A DNA stretch of 64,000 nt from Bradyrhizobium tropiciagri (GTDB taxonomy: Bacteria; Pseudomonadota; Alphaproteobacteria; Rhizobiales; Xanthobacteraceae): assembly GCF_001189845.1 (NCBI RefSeq), contig NZ_LFLZ01000012.1, positions 107,328 to 171,327 on the forward strand, read 5' to 3'. This document shows positions 15,826-24,195 of this stretch, piece by piece. How positions within the stretch are numbered: position 1 is the stretch's first letter; every line of letters begins with the position of its first letter. The notes below the pieces were generated by a model that worked only from the letters and a program-made list of their open reading frames with translations, did not search any database and was not told the origin of the DNA. The position numbers and the translations under genes are program-made.

Positions 15826-16092
15826 TCATGTTGTCTTTGCAGCTTCCTCCGCAGCCCAGGCGGCGACCTTCGCGATAAGCTTCCAAACGGATGTGTTGCG
15901 TTCATGCCGAAGAACATGTCCGTCGCGAGTCCAAGGCGGTGTTCCTGCGATTGGGTTCTGTGCTTCAGTGACACGTATCGCATAGTCGCTTACCTCCGAT
16001 AGGTCACTGATGTTTGCGATATTCGCGATAGCAATCGCGCGAGCGCGCGCCTGGTCGCCGCCTGGCCAGACTTCAATTTTTACGTGTAGCAT
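15826..16092 (-). CDS. Hypothetical protein of rhizobial mobile DNA
   Basis: 88 residues from ATG 16092, chosen because CGGAGG lies five bases before it; longer starts give a Lys/Gln-rich tail without meaning. Sequence MLHVKIEVWPGGDQARARAIAIANIANISDL...DYAIRV, then an aromatic and positively charged middle and KLIAKVAAWAAEEAAK at the end. Small proteins beginning LHVKIE.WPGG and containing ANISDL are frequent on rhizobial plasmids and genomic islands, by my recollection; no function is known. It is the last of three minus-strand genes. Confidence 0.65.
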   Translation of the reverse strand: MLHVKIEVWPGGDQARARAIAIANIANISDLSEVSDYAIRVTEAQNPIAGTPPWTRDGHVLRHERNTSVWKLIAKVAAWAAEEAAKTT

Positions 16093-16163
16093 TTGAGCCT
16101 CCGAAAGAAGTGCATGCTGCGTAGATTGGTTCGCATCTTTGTTTTTTTTGCCATAACGTCTGA

Positions 16164-16793
16164 TCAATGACTCAGCCCGCCATGGTGGCGCTCACTCTGC
16201 GAAAGCAGCTCCTCAACGGAAATCTCGAGACCATCGGGGGGCACGTCGGCGAAGCAGTCGCACTCGCGATCGTATTGCCGGCATGATAGAATCTGGCGTT
16301 CTCCTCCTATCATTCCATGCACAACGCGAACGGCGGCGGCCTTACGTTTCCACGGCGCAGGCTTGCCCTTGCCGTGCCCGGTGCAGGCGGTGATAAGCCA
16401 ACCCGCGCAGGTGTAGAGCCGTCCCTCGAATCCGCAGGATTCGCAGGTCTGTGCGGATTCAACATATGCACATTCTATCGCGCGTTCGACGGCAGTCCTG
16501 GTACACCCAGATAATGCACCTTCCCAAAAGATGTTGAGAACGCCGTACCTTTGCTTGATCAGAGTTACCTTGAGTACGTTGGTTGCATTTTCCTTGAGGG
16601 CAGCTCTAATTTCGCTGCAGGCTTGCTCTATCAAATGCCTCCATCCCTCTCCGCATTCTGGCAAGCCGCGCGGCGGGTCGAATAGTTCAGGATACGCCCG
16701 AGCGATGTCGGCTCTCCAATCGTCACGCCCTCCGTTTTCCAGATTCGGGTCGATCGCCGTGCAACGTATCGGGAGCCGCGACTCATCTTTCAT
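16164..16793 (-). CDS. Hypothetical protein with Cys-rich zinc-finger-like motif
   Basis: 209 residues from ATG 16793, overlapping the 3' end of the metallophosphoesterase gene by 11 bases, so the two are almost certainly co-translated. The centre holds CESCGFEGRLYTCAGWLITACTGHG, a pattern like a treble-clef zinc site (C-x2-C ... GW-x2-T-x-C-x2-H), and a second cluster CRQYDRECDCF follows. The N-terminal half has RADIARAYPELFDPPRGLPECGEGWRHLI, a stretch common to small proteins of rhizobial plasmids and phages. Function unknown. Confidence 0.65.
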   Translation of the reverse strand: MKDESRLPIRCTAIDPNLENGGRDDWRADIARAYPELFDPPRGLPECGEGWRHLIEQACSEIRAALKENATNVLKVTLIKQRYGVLNIFWEGALSGCTRTAVERAIECAYVESAQTCESCGFEGRLYTCAGWLITACTGHGKGKPAPWKRKAAAVRVVHGMIGGERQILSCRQYDRECDCFADVPPDGLEISVEELLSQSERHHGGLSH

Positions 16794-17625
16794 TCTCAAT
16801 CTCGATCACCAAGTTTGGGTTGAAGTTTCCGCCTTCGACAGGATTGCAGATCACGCGAGTTCGACCGAACTGATTGTCGAAGGGGGCGTGGACATGCCCG
16901 CATATCCAGACGTCCGGCTGGATATGTTCTGCTAACGTCGGAAGGATATCCGATGCGTAGAAGGCGGGGGCCCACCAAGGAGCGATGTTTCGATAGGCAT
17001 CAACGCACTGACCCAGCGGCGGGTGATGCGTTACAACGACCGTCGGACCGTCGTGCGATGCAACGAGCTCGTCAAGCAGAACCGCCTTTTCACGCGCATG
17101 CTCCGCGACCGCATCGTACGGGGTCCATGCTCCTCGTTCGGTTGTTATCGCTCCATACTCACGGGGACGACTCCTCATGTGACTAGCCAGCGCCCGAGCG
17201 CGCGCCGGCCACTCGATATCGTTTGCGCCCTCCATCCAGCGACCGGCTAGTGCCCAATCACTCCAGAGCGTCAGTCCGATGAACCGCACTTGCTCGATCT
17301 CATGAACAGGATGGTCTGCGCTCAAGATAGTGACGATCTCGCTGTGCGCTTGCGCGTTATGACGATCTGCCTCCTGGCGCATGATTCTGAGGACATCGGA
17401 AACAGTGCGTCGGTCGGTAGCGACGCTATAAACGTCGTGGTTCCCTGGAACGATGATCGCAGGTTTGCCGCGCGCAAGTTCAACGATGCTCCGAACCGCC
17501 TTCTCAGGTTGCCCTTCCCAAACGTCGCCGGCGCAGATCAACAAGTCGAAGGATTCGTTGAGGGGCGGTAGTTCCCGTAACCCACGCCGTTCGAGGTGGA
17601 TGTCTGAAATCGCGAGTACGTCCAT
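16783..17625 (-). CDS. Calcineurin-like metallophosphoesterase
   Basis: 280 residues from ATG 17625 (GGAG upstream). All metal-binding motifs are present: SDIHLE (Asp8, His10), LLICAGDVWEG, PGNHDVYS, VVVTHHPPLG and WICGHVHAPFD, ending CNPVEGG. This is a single-domain two-metal phosphoesterase; the substrate could be a nucleotide, a nucleic acid or a protein and cannot be read from sequence. It heads a three-gene minus-strand operon with two unknown proteins, opposite a phage-type repressor, inside the island. Confidence 0.85.
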   Translation of the reverse strand: MDVLAISDIHLERRGLRELPPLNESFDLLICAGDVWEGQPEKAVRSIVELARGKPAIIVPGNHDVYSVATDRRTVSDVLRIMRQEADRHNAQAHSEIVTILSADHPVHEIEQVRFIGLTLWSDWALAGRWMEGANDIEWPARARALASHMRSRPREYGAITTERGAWTPYDAVAEHAREKAVLLDELVASHDGPTVVVTHHPPLGQCVDAYRNIAPWWAPAFYASDILPTLAEHIQPDVWICGHVHAPFDNQFGRTRVICNPVEGGNFNPNLVIEIENER

Positions 17626-17768
17626 GGCGGGACTCCGGCTGGGAACAAGCTTGACGGCGTCGCGCGCAGATGAAGGATTCCCACGCGTCCTCAAGAATCA
17701 GTGTCAGTTATACTTGACGTATGGTCGCAAACTCGACGCGCGTCAAATCCTCTTACCGCAGCGAGCAG

Positions 17769-18428
17769 ATGCCGCCTCGTACTCAACAGAAGCAATTCGA
17801 CGCAAGGCAAGCTGAGGAAATCGGCGAGCGTGTTCGAGTTGTTATAGGAAATCAGACGATTACGGGCTTCGCCGAGCAGCTTGGTGTTTCTCGGCAGTGG
17901 CTTTACGACATCCTGAATGGCCGAGTGTCTCGCGAAGCTTCTGTTGCGACATTGTCAAGTATAAGCGACACTCTAGGTTATAGCCTGGAGTGGCTTGTGA
18001 CGGGGAAAGGGATGCCCAATGATCAATGGCAGGAGAGGACGACGCTCGTTGGACGCATCGCGCCCCAATCGGACGCGGAGGGCAAAATTAGTTTCGCCAG
18101 AATCGAGGGCGAGTTGGCCTTAGTGCCGGTCTATCTCTTGAGCGGCTTCAAGGCCGATATTGCCCAATTGGGTGTTCTCGCAGGAGACCGCGTCGATCTT
18201 GGCCCAATAATTGGCCGCTCGGACGAAATTCTTGTGGATTTGAAAGACCATAAGCTGGTCGATAAGGGTTTATTCCTCGCGCAGGTTGGGGACAGGCTGC
18301 TTGCATGTCGAGCGATCGAAGCCCGCTCCGTGTGGCTCTTGAGTCCAACCGAACAAATAAGTTCAGAGACACTGATTGAGGACCATCGAGTTCTGGGTCG
18401 CATTCGGCTCGTATGGAAAAGGGTTTAG
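17769..18428 (+). CDS. Phage-type repressor: HTH plus S24/LexA-like domain
   Basis: 219 residues from ATG 17769; ATG 17721 in the same frame is also possible, although neither has a strong ribosome site and TTGAC lies directly before 17721. The HTH is FAEQLGVSRQWLYDILNGRVSREASVATLSSIS. The C-terminal half (about 105-215) has the S24-like layout with VLAGDRVDLGP and DEILVDLKDHKLVDKGLFLAQVGDRL, but the LexA catalytic Ser/Lys pair is not obvious, so self-cleavage is doubtful. Such genes control lysogeny or excision of mobile elements; it is the last gene before the island edge. Confidence 0.7.
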   Translation: MPPRTQQKQFDARQAEEIGERVRVVIGNQTITGFAEQLGVSRQWLYDILNGRVSREASVATLSSISDTLGYSLEWLVTGKGMPNDQWQERTTLVGRIAPQSDAEGKISFARIEGELALVPVYLLSGFKADIAQLGVLAGDRVDLGPIIGRSDEILVDLKDHKLVDKGLFLAQVGDRLLACRAIEARSVWLLSPTEQISSETLIEDHRVLGRIRLVWKRV

Positions 18429-18717
18429 CATAAGCTAATACGTCGCTTCGCGGCCGCTAAGTTGTATCGGCTCCGGGATCAGCACTTTTCGGCGGCTGCT
18501 CAATTTGCCCCCTCTGAGTGATCGCAGCTATTGAATGTGGCGAAGCCTGTCGCGCACGGCCGCTCGCTCGCTACGGCGCTATGTGGGGAGCGCGCTTCGC
18601 GAGCGACCTAACAAGCAGTATCGCACACGCTCAGTAGAGTGATCTTAATGCAGCTTTGCCGAACACTGATCGGAATGGAGTACTGACGAACAATCAGCTG
18701 GAAAGGTAATAGCGATT
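18429..18717. other. Right edge of the genomic island (non-coding)
   Basis: 289 bases with no gene. The composition is mixed, with several short palindromic patches (gcgcttcgcgagcg; cgctcgctcgctacgg). It links the S24 repressor gene to the truncated thyA. Since the DNA to the right is in normal core order and thyA lacks its first two thirds, the recombination junction lies at the 3' end of this segment, near 18,745. Confidence 0.55.
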
Positions 18718-19017
18718 ATGGCAAATCGGTATCATATGAGAAAACCCTTCAACATCGCCTCGTACGCGCTCCTGACCATGATGGTCGCGCAGGTGACCGG
18801 GCTGAAGCCCGGCGATTTCGTCCACTCGCTCGGCGATGCGCATCTCTATTCGAACCATCTCGAGCAGGCGCGGCTGCAGCTGACGCGGCCGACGCGGCCG
18901 TTGCCGACGATGGCGATCAATCCCGACGTGAAGGATATCTTCGCGTTCCGCTACGAGGATTTCAAACTCGAAGGCTACGACCCGCATCCGCACATCAAGG
19001 CTGAAGTCGCGGTCTGA
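18718..19017 (+). pseudogene. thyA: Thymidylate synthase, C-terminal 90 residues only
   Basis: The frame starts with nine island-derived codons (MANRYHMRK) and then enters ThyA at [20 protein letters not shown] (from about 18745), running to the native end [12 protein letters not shown]. ThyA is normally about 264 residues; the active-site cysteine (in PPCH) and the first 170 or so residues are missing, so this piece cannot make dTMP. What remains is undamaged: [14 protein letters not shown] and FRYEDF...YDPHPHIK. The intact frame suggests recent truncation. Downstream GNAT and dfrA genes overlap by TGATG, so the old operon is now expressed, if at all, from DNA supplied by the island. Confidence 0.9.
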
Positions 19018-19502
19018 TGTCGCTGACCATCCGCCGCGCGCGGCCCGATGAGGCCGGACTGGTGTTCTCGCTGGTCCGCGAGCTCGCCGACTACGAAAAG
19101 CTGTTGCACGAGGTCCATGCCAGCGAGGCCGACATCGCCGAAGCGCTGTTCGGCGAAAGCCCGCGGCTGTTCTGCGACATCGCGGAATGGAACGGCGAGC
19201 CGGCCGGCTTCGCGGTCTGGTTCGTCAACTTCTCGACCTTCGCCGGTCGTCACGGCATCTACCTCGAAGACCTCTTCGTGCGTCCGGCGCTGCGCGGCAA
19301 GGGCATCGGCAAGGCGCTGCTGGTGCATCTGGCGCAGCACTGCCTCGCCAATGGCTGGTCGCGCCTGCAATGGGCGGTGCTCGACTGGAACGCGCCGTCG
19401 ATCGCATTCTACAAATCGCTGGGCGCCGAGATGATGGACGAATGGACGATCTGCCGCGTCTCCGGCGAGGCGCTGTCGGCACTCGCGGAAGGGGTGCGCT
19501 GA
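19017..19502 (+). CDS. GNAT-family N-acetyltransferase
   Basis: 161 residues. Starts MSLTIRRARPDEAGLVFSLV and carries the acetyl-CoA-binding motif A region LEDLFVRPALRGKGIGKALL (R/Q-x2-G-x-G/A type) plus the usual late SIAFYKSLGAEMMDEW. It resembles the diamine/spermidine N-acetyltransferase-like subgroup (FVNFSTFAGRHGIYLEDLFV). Its ATG overlaps the thyA stop (TGATG) and its stop overlaps the next ATG, so it belongs to the thyA-dfrA operon. The substrate is not known. Confidence 0.88.
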   Translation: MSLTIRRARPDEAGLVFSLVRELADYEKLLHEVHASEADIAEALFGESPRLFCDIAEWNGEPAGFAVWFVNFSTFAGRHGIYLEDLFVRPALRGKGIGKALLVHLAQHCLANGWSRLQWAVLDWNAPSIAFYKSLGAEMMDEWTICRVSGEALSALAEGVR

Positions 19503-20014
19503 TGGAGATCGTGCTCCTCGTTGCGGTCGCCGAGAACGGCGTGATCGGGAGCGGAAACGCAATTCCGTGGCGGCTGAAATCCGATCAGCAGCGCCTCAAG
19601 GCGATGACGCTGAACAAGCCCATCGTGATGGGCCGCAAGACGTTCGAGTCCCTGCGCCGGCCGCTGCCGGGGCGCACCAACATCGTGGTGACGCGCGATC
19701 CGAACTACCGCGCGCGCGGAGCTATCGTCACGACGTCGCTCGAAAACGCCCGCGCAATTGCGCTTGGTGACGCGCTGCGGCGTTTCGCCACTGAAATTGC
19801 AATCATCGGTGGCGCCGAGATCTACGCGCAGTGGATGGGCATCGCCGATCGCCTGGAGATTACCGAGGTCCACGCCCGGCCGGACGGCGATACGCGGTTC
19901 GAAAGCATCGATGCGAAGGAGTGGGAGGAGGTCGCGCGCTTGCGAAATCCGGCAGGTCCGGACGACAGCGTCGACTTCTCCTATGTGACATATCGTCGGC
20001 GCGGCCAACGTTAA
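19502..20014 (+). CDS. folA: Dihydrofolate reductase
   Basis: 170 residues, ATG 19502 overlapping the GNAT stop (TGATG). Family motifs: VAVAENGVIGSGNAIPWRLKSD (substrate pocket), KPIVMGRKTFESL, PLPGRTNIVVTRD (NADPH binding) and IAIIGGAEIYAQWM. It reduces dihydrofolate to tetrahydrofolate, the partner step to ThyA, which makes dihydrofolate. Pairing with thyA is therefore functional as well as positional; here the thyA copy is broken. Confidence 0.95.
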   Translation: MEIVLLVAVAENGVIGSGNAIPWRLKSDQQRLKAMTLNKPIVMGRKTFESLRRPLPGRTNIVVTRDPNYRARGAIVTTSLENARAIALGDALRRFATEIAIIGGAEIYAQWMGIADRLEITEVHARPDGDTRFESIDAKEWEEVARLRNPAGPDDSVDFSYVTYRRRGQR

Positions 20015-20074
20015 CCAATGTTTGCATTGACAATTATGGCCCGGCGCATAGCTCGTCCGCTCAGGAAGCTTGCG

Positions 20075-20103
20075 TTGTAAGGGCCCTGGCGGTCCCCTAT
20101 AAC
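20075..20103 (+). promoter_or_regulatory. Candidate hflKC promoter
   Basis: TTGTAA (20075-20080), exactly 17 bases, TATAAC (20098-20103); predicted start near 20110, about 50 bases before the hflK ATG. Sequence match only. Confidence 0.4.
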
Positions 20104-20158
20104 CGGGCCGGACATTCGAGCCCGGGCGTCCCGTCCGGACTTGCCGAGGAGATGTTTG

Positions 20159-21300
20159 ATGCCGTGGAAAAATCAAGGCGGGGGGCCATGGGGCTCGGGT
20201 CCGAAAGGACCATGGGGCACCGGTCCGCAGTCGGCCGGGCCAAGGCCGCCGGATCTTGAGGATCTGCTGCGGCGCGGCCAGGACCGGCTGCAGCAGTGGC
20301 TGCCCGGCGGGCATTTCAGCGGCATGGGCATCGCGCTGGTGCTGGTCGCAGCGCTCGCGATCTGGTTCGCAACCGGAATCTTCCGCGTCCAGTCCGAGGA
20401 GCTCGGCGTCGTTCTGCGCTTCGGCAAGTATGACCGCGACGCGCAGCCCGGCCTGCGCTATCACCTGCCATATCCGATCGAGACAGTGCTGCTGCCGAAG
20501 GCGTTGCGCGTGAACACGATCTCGATCGGCATGACCCTGATCGACGATCCCGCGCGGCGCGGCCGTTCGATGCGCGACGTGCCGGAAGAGAGCCTGATGC
20601 TGACCGGCGACGAAAACATCGTCGACGTCGACTTCACCGTGTTGTGGCGCATCAAGCCGGGCGGGGCGGGCGCCTATCTGTTCAACATCCAGAATCCCGA
20701 GGCACCGTGAAGGCGGTTGCCGAAAGCGCGATGCGCGAGGTGATCGGCCGCTCGCAGATCCAGCCGATCCTGACCGGGGCGCGCAACGTCACCGAGCAGA
20801 ACGTGCAGGAGCTGATGCAGAGAACGCTCGACACCTACAATGCGGGCATCCAGATCACCCAGGTGCAGATGCAGAAGGTCGATCCGCCGGCGCAGGTGAT
20901 CGACGCATTCCGCGACGTCCAGGCGGCGCGCGCCGACCTCGAGCGCAAGCAGAACGAGGCGCAGACCTACGCCAACAGCATCGTGCCGGGAGCACGCGGG
21001 CGTGCCGCGCAGATCCAGCAGGCCGCCGAGGGCTACAAGGAGCAGGCGGTTGCCGAGGCCAAGGGCCAGAGCGCGCGCTTCCTCAAGGTTTATGAAGAGT
21101 ACAAGAAGGCACCCGACGTGACGCGCGAGCGCATCTATCTGGAGACCATGGAACGCGTGCTCGGCGGCTCCGAGAAGCTCGTTTTCGACGGCCAGGGCCA
21201 GAACATCGTGCCCTACCTTCCGCTCGGCGAACTGACGCCGCGGCGTCCGCCGACGGCAGCGCCGGCCACCACCGGCCAGCAGCAGGGAGCCACCCGATGA
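20159..21300 (+). pseudogene. hflK: HflK, FtsH modulator, interrupted by a one-base frameshift
   Basis: ATG 20159 (GAGGAGA upstream) starts MPWKNQGGGPWG, a Gly/Pro-rich cytoplasmic lead, one membrane helix (GMGIALVLVAALAIWFATGIF) and the SPFH/band-7 domain. After FNIQNPEA the frame hits TGA at 20708-20710; the remainder, TVKAVAESAMREVIGRSQIQ to the end at 21300, continues in the next frame. The sequence reads GAGGC-ACCGTG where GAGGCCACCGTG is expected, so one C is missing near 20704. Both halves are otherwise normal. HflK pairs with HflC around the FtsH protease. This is either a real recent mutation or a sequencing error. Confidence 0.88.
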
Positions 21301-22196
21301 GGTCCCCTGTCACCGGCATTCTGGCCCTGATCGTTCTCTTCATCGTTCTCGCCGTCGGCTACAGCTCGGTGTTCACCGTGCAGCAGACCGAGCAGACCAT
21401 CGTCCTGCGGTTCGGCGAGCCGGTCGACATCGTCACCGAGCCCGGCCTGCACTTCAAGGCGCCGTGGAATTCGGTGATCAATGTCGACAAGCGCATCCTC
21501 GATCTGGAGAACCCGTCGCAGGAAGTGATCGCTTCCGACCAGAAGCGGCTCGTGGTCGATGCCTTCGCGCGCTACCGCATCAAGAATGCGCTGCGCTACT
21601 ACACCAGCGTCGGATCGATCCAGGCTGCCAATTTGCAGCTGACCACGCTGCTGAACGCGGCATTGCGCCGCGTGCTCGGCGAGGTCAACTTCATCACGGT
21701 GGTGCGTGACGATCGCGAGAAGCTGATGTCGCGGATTCGCGAGCAGCTCGACAAGGAGGCCGACGGCTACGGCATCGAGGTCGTCGACGTCCGGATCCGC
21801 CGTGCCGACCTGCCGGAGCAGAACAGCCAGGCGGTCTACAACCGGATGAAGACCGAACGCGAGCGCGAGGCGGCCGAGTTCCGTGCGCAGGGCGACCAGA
21901 AGGCGCTGGAGATCCGCTCCAAAGCCGATCGCGAAGCGACCGTGATCGTCGCCGAGGCGAACTCGCTCGCCGATCAGACCCGCGGTGCAGGCGATGCCGA
22001 GCGTAACCGCCTGTTCGCCGAGGCCTATGGCAAGGACAAGGACTTCTTCGCGTTCTACCGCTCGATGACGGCCTATGAGAACGGCCTCAAGTCCAGCGAC
22101 ACGCGTTTCCTGTTGCGGCCGGACTCGGAATTCTTCAGATACTTCGGCAGTGCCAGCGGCAAGCCGGCTGAGGCGGCGGCTGCGCCGAAACAGTAA
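21297..22196 (+). CDS. hflC: HflC, SPFH/band-7 modulator of FtsH
   Basis: 299 residues, ATG overlapping the hflK stop (ATGA). One N-terminal membrane helix (VTGILALIVLFIVLAVGYSSVF), then the band-7 domain (QQTEQTIVLRFGEP; DKRILDLENPSQEVIASDQKRLVVDAF) and a long coiled-coil (MKTERERE...QKALEIRSKADREA). HflK and HflC together form a membrane cage around FtsH that limits access of membrane substrates. The gene is intact, whereas hflK is not. Confidence 0.94.
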   Translation: MRSPVTGILALIVLFIVLAVGYSSVFTVQQTEQTIVLRFGEPVDIVTEPGLHFKAPWNSVINVDKRILDLENPSQEVIASDQKRLVVDAFARYRIKNALRYYTSVGSIQAANLQLTTLLNAALRRVLGEVNFITVVRDDREKLMSRIREQLDKEADGYGIEVVDVRIRRADLPEQNSQAVYNRMKTEREREAAEFRAQGDQKALEIRSKADREATVIVAEANSLADQTRGAGDAERNRLFAEAYGKDKDFFAFYRSMTAYENGLKSSDTRFLLRPDSEFFRYFGSASGKPAEAAAAPKQ

Positions 22197-22277
22197 ATTC
22201 ACGACATGGCGGCGGCGCGGACAACGCGCCGCCGTCACTTGAAGAACAACAATCATCGAGCGGGAGGTTGCCATCCG

Positions 22278-22478
22278 ATGAGGTCAATAGCGTTCGGCGA
22301 CTTCCTCATCGGTCTGGGAATCCTGTTCGTGCTCGAAGGCATCCTGTTCGCGGCAAGCCCCGCCTGGATGCGCCGGGCGATGAAGAGCGCGCTGGCGACG
22401 CCCGACAACATCCTGCGCATCGTCGGCATCGGTTCGGCGGTCGCGGGGCTTGTTCTGATCTGGGCAGTGCGCCGCTGA
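22278..22478 (+). CDS. DUF2065 membrane protein
   Basis: 66 residues from ATG 22278 (GGGAGG 11 bases upstream). Two membrane helices: FGDFLIGLGILFVLEGILFAASP and ILRIVGIGSAVAGLVLIWAVRR, linked by the short WMRRAMKSALATPDN turn; this is the DUF2065 pattern. Such genes commonly lie between hflC and degP in proteobacteria, which suggests a role in membrane protein quality control; none has been shown. Confidence 0.85.
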   Translation: MRSIAFGDFLIGLGILFVLEGILFAASPAWMRRAMKSALATPDNILRIVGIGSAVAGLVLIWAVRR

Positions 22479-22600
22479 GCCTTGCCTGTTCCATCGCGCA
22501 GATCGCGCCGGACTGAACACAATCGTGAGCCTTCCCCAGCCGGTTTTTCGCCGAAATGCCCGGGTGAGATGCTTGCGCCAAATGCCCGTTCGGGCGCACT

Positions 22601-22640
22601 CTCTGACCACGGGCGCACACCTGCGACCACGGGCGCACAC
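22601..22640 (+). repeat. Two-copy 20-base tandem repeat
   Basis: GACCACGGGCGCACAC occurs at 22605-22620 and 22625-22640, and a partial copy (cgggcgcact) just before at 22591-22600. It lies in the 207-base gap upstream of degP, just before the start. Simple duplication; no known binding motif. Confidence 0.5.
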
Positions 22641-22685
22641 TGCGACTAAGCTAATTTGAACCCGTTTGCCTGGAGAAATTCCGAC

Positions 22686-24182
22686 ATGATCGCTGCCAGA
22701 CCAGCCCTGAGCCGTCGCCTCCGCATGATGGGGGCCGCGATCTCGATCGGTGCTGCGAGCATGCTGAGCTCCGTGCCGGCGTTCGCGCGCGGTCCCGAGG
22801 GCATCGCCGACATCGCCGAGAAGGTGATCGACGCCGTCGTCAACATCTCGACCTCGCAGACGATCGAGGCCAAGGACCGGACGATGCCGCAGCTGCCGCC
22901 GGGCTCGCCGTTCGAGGAATTCTTCGACGACTTCTTCAAGAACCGCCGCGGGCCGGGCGGCAAGGGTGGTGAGAAGGGCGGCGAGTTCCAGCCGCGCAAG
23001 ACCAACTCGCTTGGCTCGGGCTTTATCGTCGACACCGCGGGTATCGTCGTCACCAACAACCACGTCATCGCCGACGCCGATGAGATCAACGTCATCCTCA
23101 ACGACGGCACCAAGATCAAGGCCGAGGTGGTTGGGGTCGACAAGAAGACCGACCTCGCGGTCCTGAAGTTCAAGCCGCCGAAGCCGCTCACCGCCGTCAA
23201 GTTCGGCGACAGCGACAAGATCCGCCTCGGCGACTGGGTGGTCGCGATCGGCAACCCGTTCAGCCTCGGCGGTACGGTGACGGCGGGCATCGTCTCGGCC
23301 AAGAACCGCGACATCAGCCAGGGCCCGTATGACAGCTACATCCAGACCGACGCCGCCATCAATCGCGGCAATTCCGGCGGTCCGCTGTTCAACCTCGAGG
23401 GCGAGGTGATCGGCGTCAACACGCTGATCATTTCCCCGACCGGCGGCTCGATCGGCCTCGGCTTCGCGGTGCCGTCGAAGACGGTGGCCGGCGTCGTCGA
23501 CCAGTTGCAGAAGTTCGGCGAGCTGCGCCGCGGCTGGCTCGGCGTGCGCATCCAGCAGGTCACCGACGAGATCGCCGACAGCCTCAACATCAAGCCGGCG
23601 CGCGGTGCGCTGGTTGCAGGTGTCGACGACAAGGGCCCGGCCAAGCCGGCCGGCATCGAGCCGGGCGATGTCGTCGTCAAGTTCGACGGCAAGGACGTCA
23701 AGGACCCCAAGGATCTGTCGCGCATCGTCGCTGACACCGCGGTCGGCAAGGAAGTCGACGTCGTCATCATCCGCAAGGGCAATGAGGAGACCCGCAAGGT
23801 CACGCTCGGCCGGCTCGAGGACAATGACAAGGTTCAGCAGGCCAACGCCAAGCCCAAGGACGACACCGCCGAGAAGCCGGTGACCCAGAAGGCGCTCGGC
23901 CTCGACCTCGCGGCGCTGAGCAAGGATCTGCGCACCAAGTACAAGATCAAGGACAGCGTGAAGGGCGTCGTCGTCACCGGCGTCGACAACGCCTCCGATG
24001 CGGCCGAGAAGCGGCTGTCGGCCGGCGACGTCATCGTCGAGGTGGCGCAGGAGGCGGTGTCCAGCGCCGCCGACATCAAGAAGCGCGTCGACCAGCTGAA
24101 GAAGGACGGCAAGAAGTCCGTGCTGCTGCTGGTCTCCAACGGCGACGGCGAACTGCGCTTTGTGGCGCTCGGCGTGCAGTGA
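22686..24182 (+). CDS. degP: DegP/MucD-type periplasmic serine protease (HtrA)
   Basis: 498 residues from ATG 22686 (GGAGA upstream); a TTG at 22656 is unlikely. Signal segment ISIGAASMLSSVPAFA. Trypsin-like catalytic triad: His in VVTNNHVIADA, Asp in DKKTDLAVLK, Ser in AINRGNSGGPLFN. Two PDZ domains follow (about residues 285-375 and 405-490). A Gly/Lys-rich loop (RRGPGGKGGEKGGEF) precedes the protease core. It degrades or refolds damaged envelope proteins. The last codons are duplicated just after the stop (gtgcagtgacgtgcagtga), next to a palindromic repeat. Confidence 0.93.
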   Translation: MIAARPALSRRLRMMGAAISIGAASMLSSVPAFARGPEGIADIAEKVIDAVVNISTSQTIEAKDRTMPQLPPGSPFEEFFDDFFKNRRGPGGKGGEKGGEFQPRKTNSLGSGFIVDTAGIVVTNNHVIADADEINVILNDGTKIKAEVVGVDKKTDLAVLKFKPPKPLTAVKFGDSDKIRLGDWVVAIGNPFSLGGTVTAGIVSAKNRDISQGPYDSYIQTDAAINRGNSGGPLFNLEGEVIGVNTLIISPTGGSIGLGFAVPSKTVAGVVDQLQKFGELRRGWLGVRIQQVTDEIADSLNIKPARGALVAGVDDKGPAKPAGIEPGDVVVKFDGKDVKDPKDLSRIVADTAVGKEVDVVIIRKGNEETRKVTLGRLEDNDKVQQANAKPKDDTAEKPVTQKALGLDLAALSKDLRTKYKIKDSVKGVVVTGVDNASDAAEKRLSAGDVIVEVAQEAVSSAADIKKRVDQLKKDGKKSVLLLVSNGDGELRFVALGVQ

Positions 24183-24195
24183 CGTGCAGTGAAGT

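Noticed and set aside
15393..15983. 196-codon minus-strand frame
   Set aside because: It overlaps a better supported gene (15826-16092), its first 120 residues have no protein-like composition and no start has a ribosome site. Its last 66 residues remain a weak possibility, noted in the gap entry.
17714..17742. Promoter TTGACG overlapping the first ATG of the S24 repressor gene
   Set aside because: No acceptable -10 at 16-18 bases distance.
20700..20712. Programmed frameshift in hflK
   Set aside because: No slippery heptamer or stem at the site, and hflK is not known to use one.
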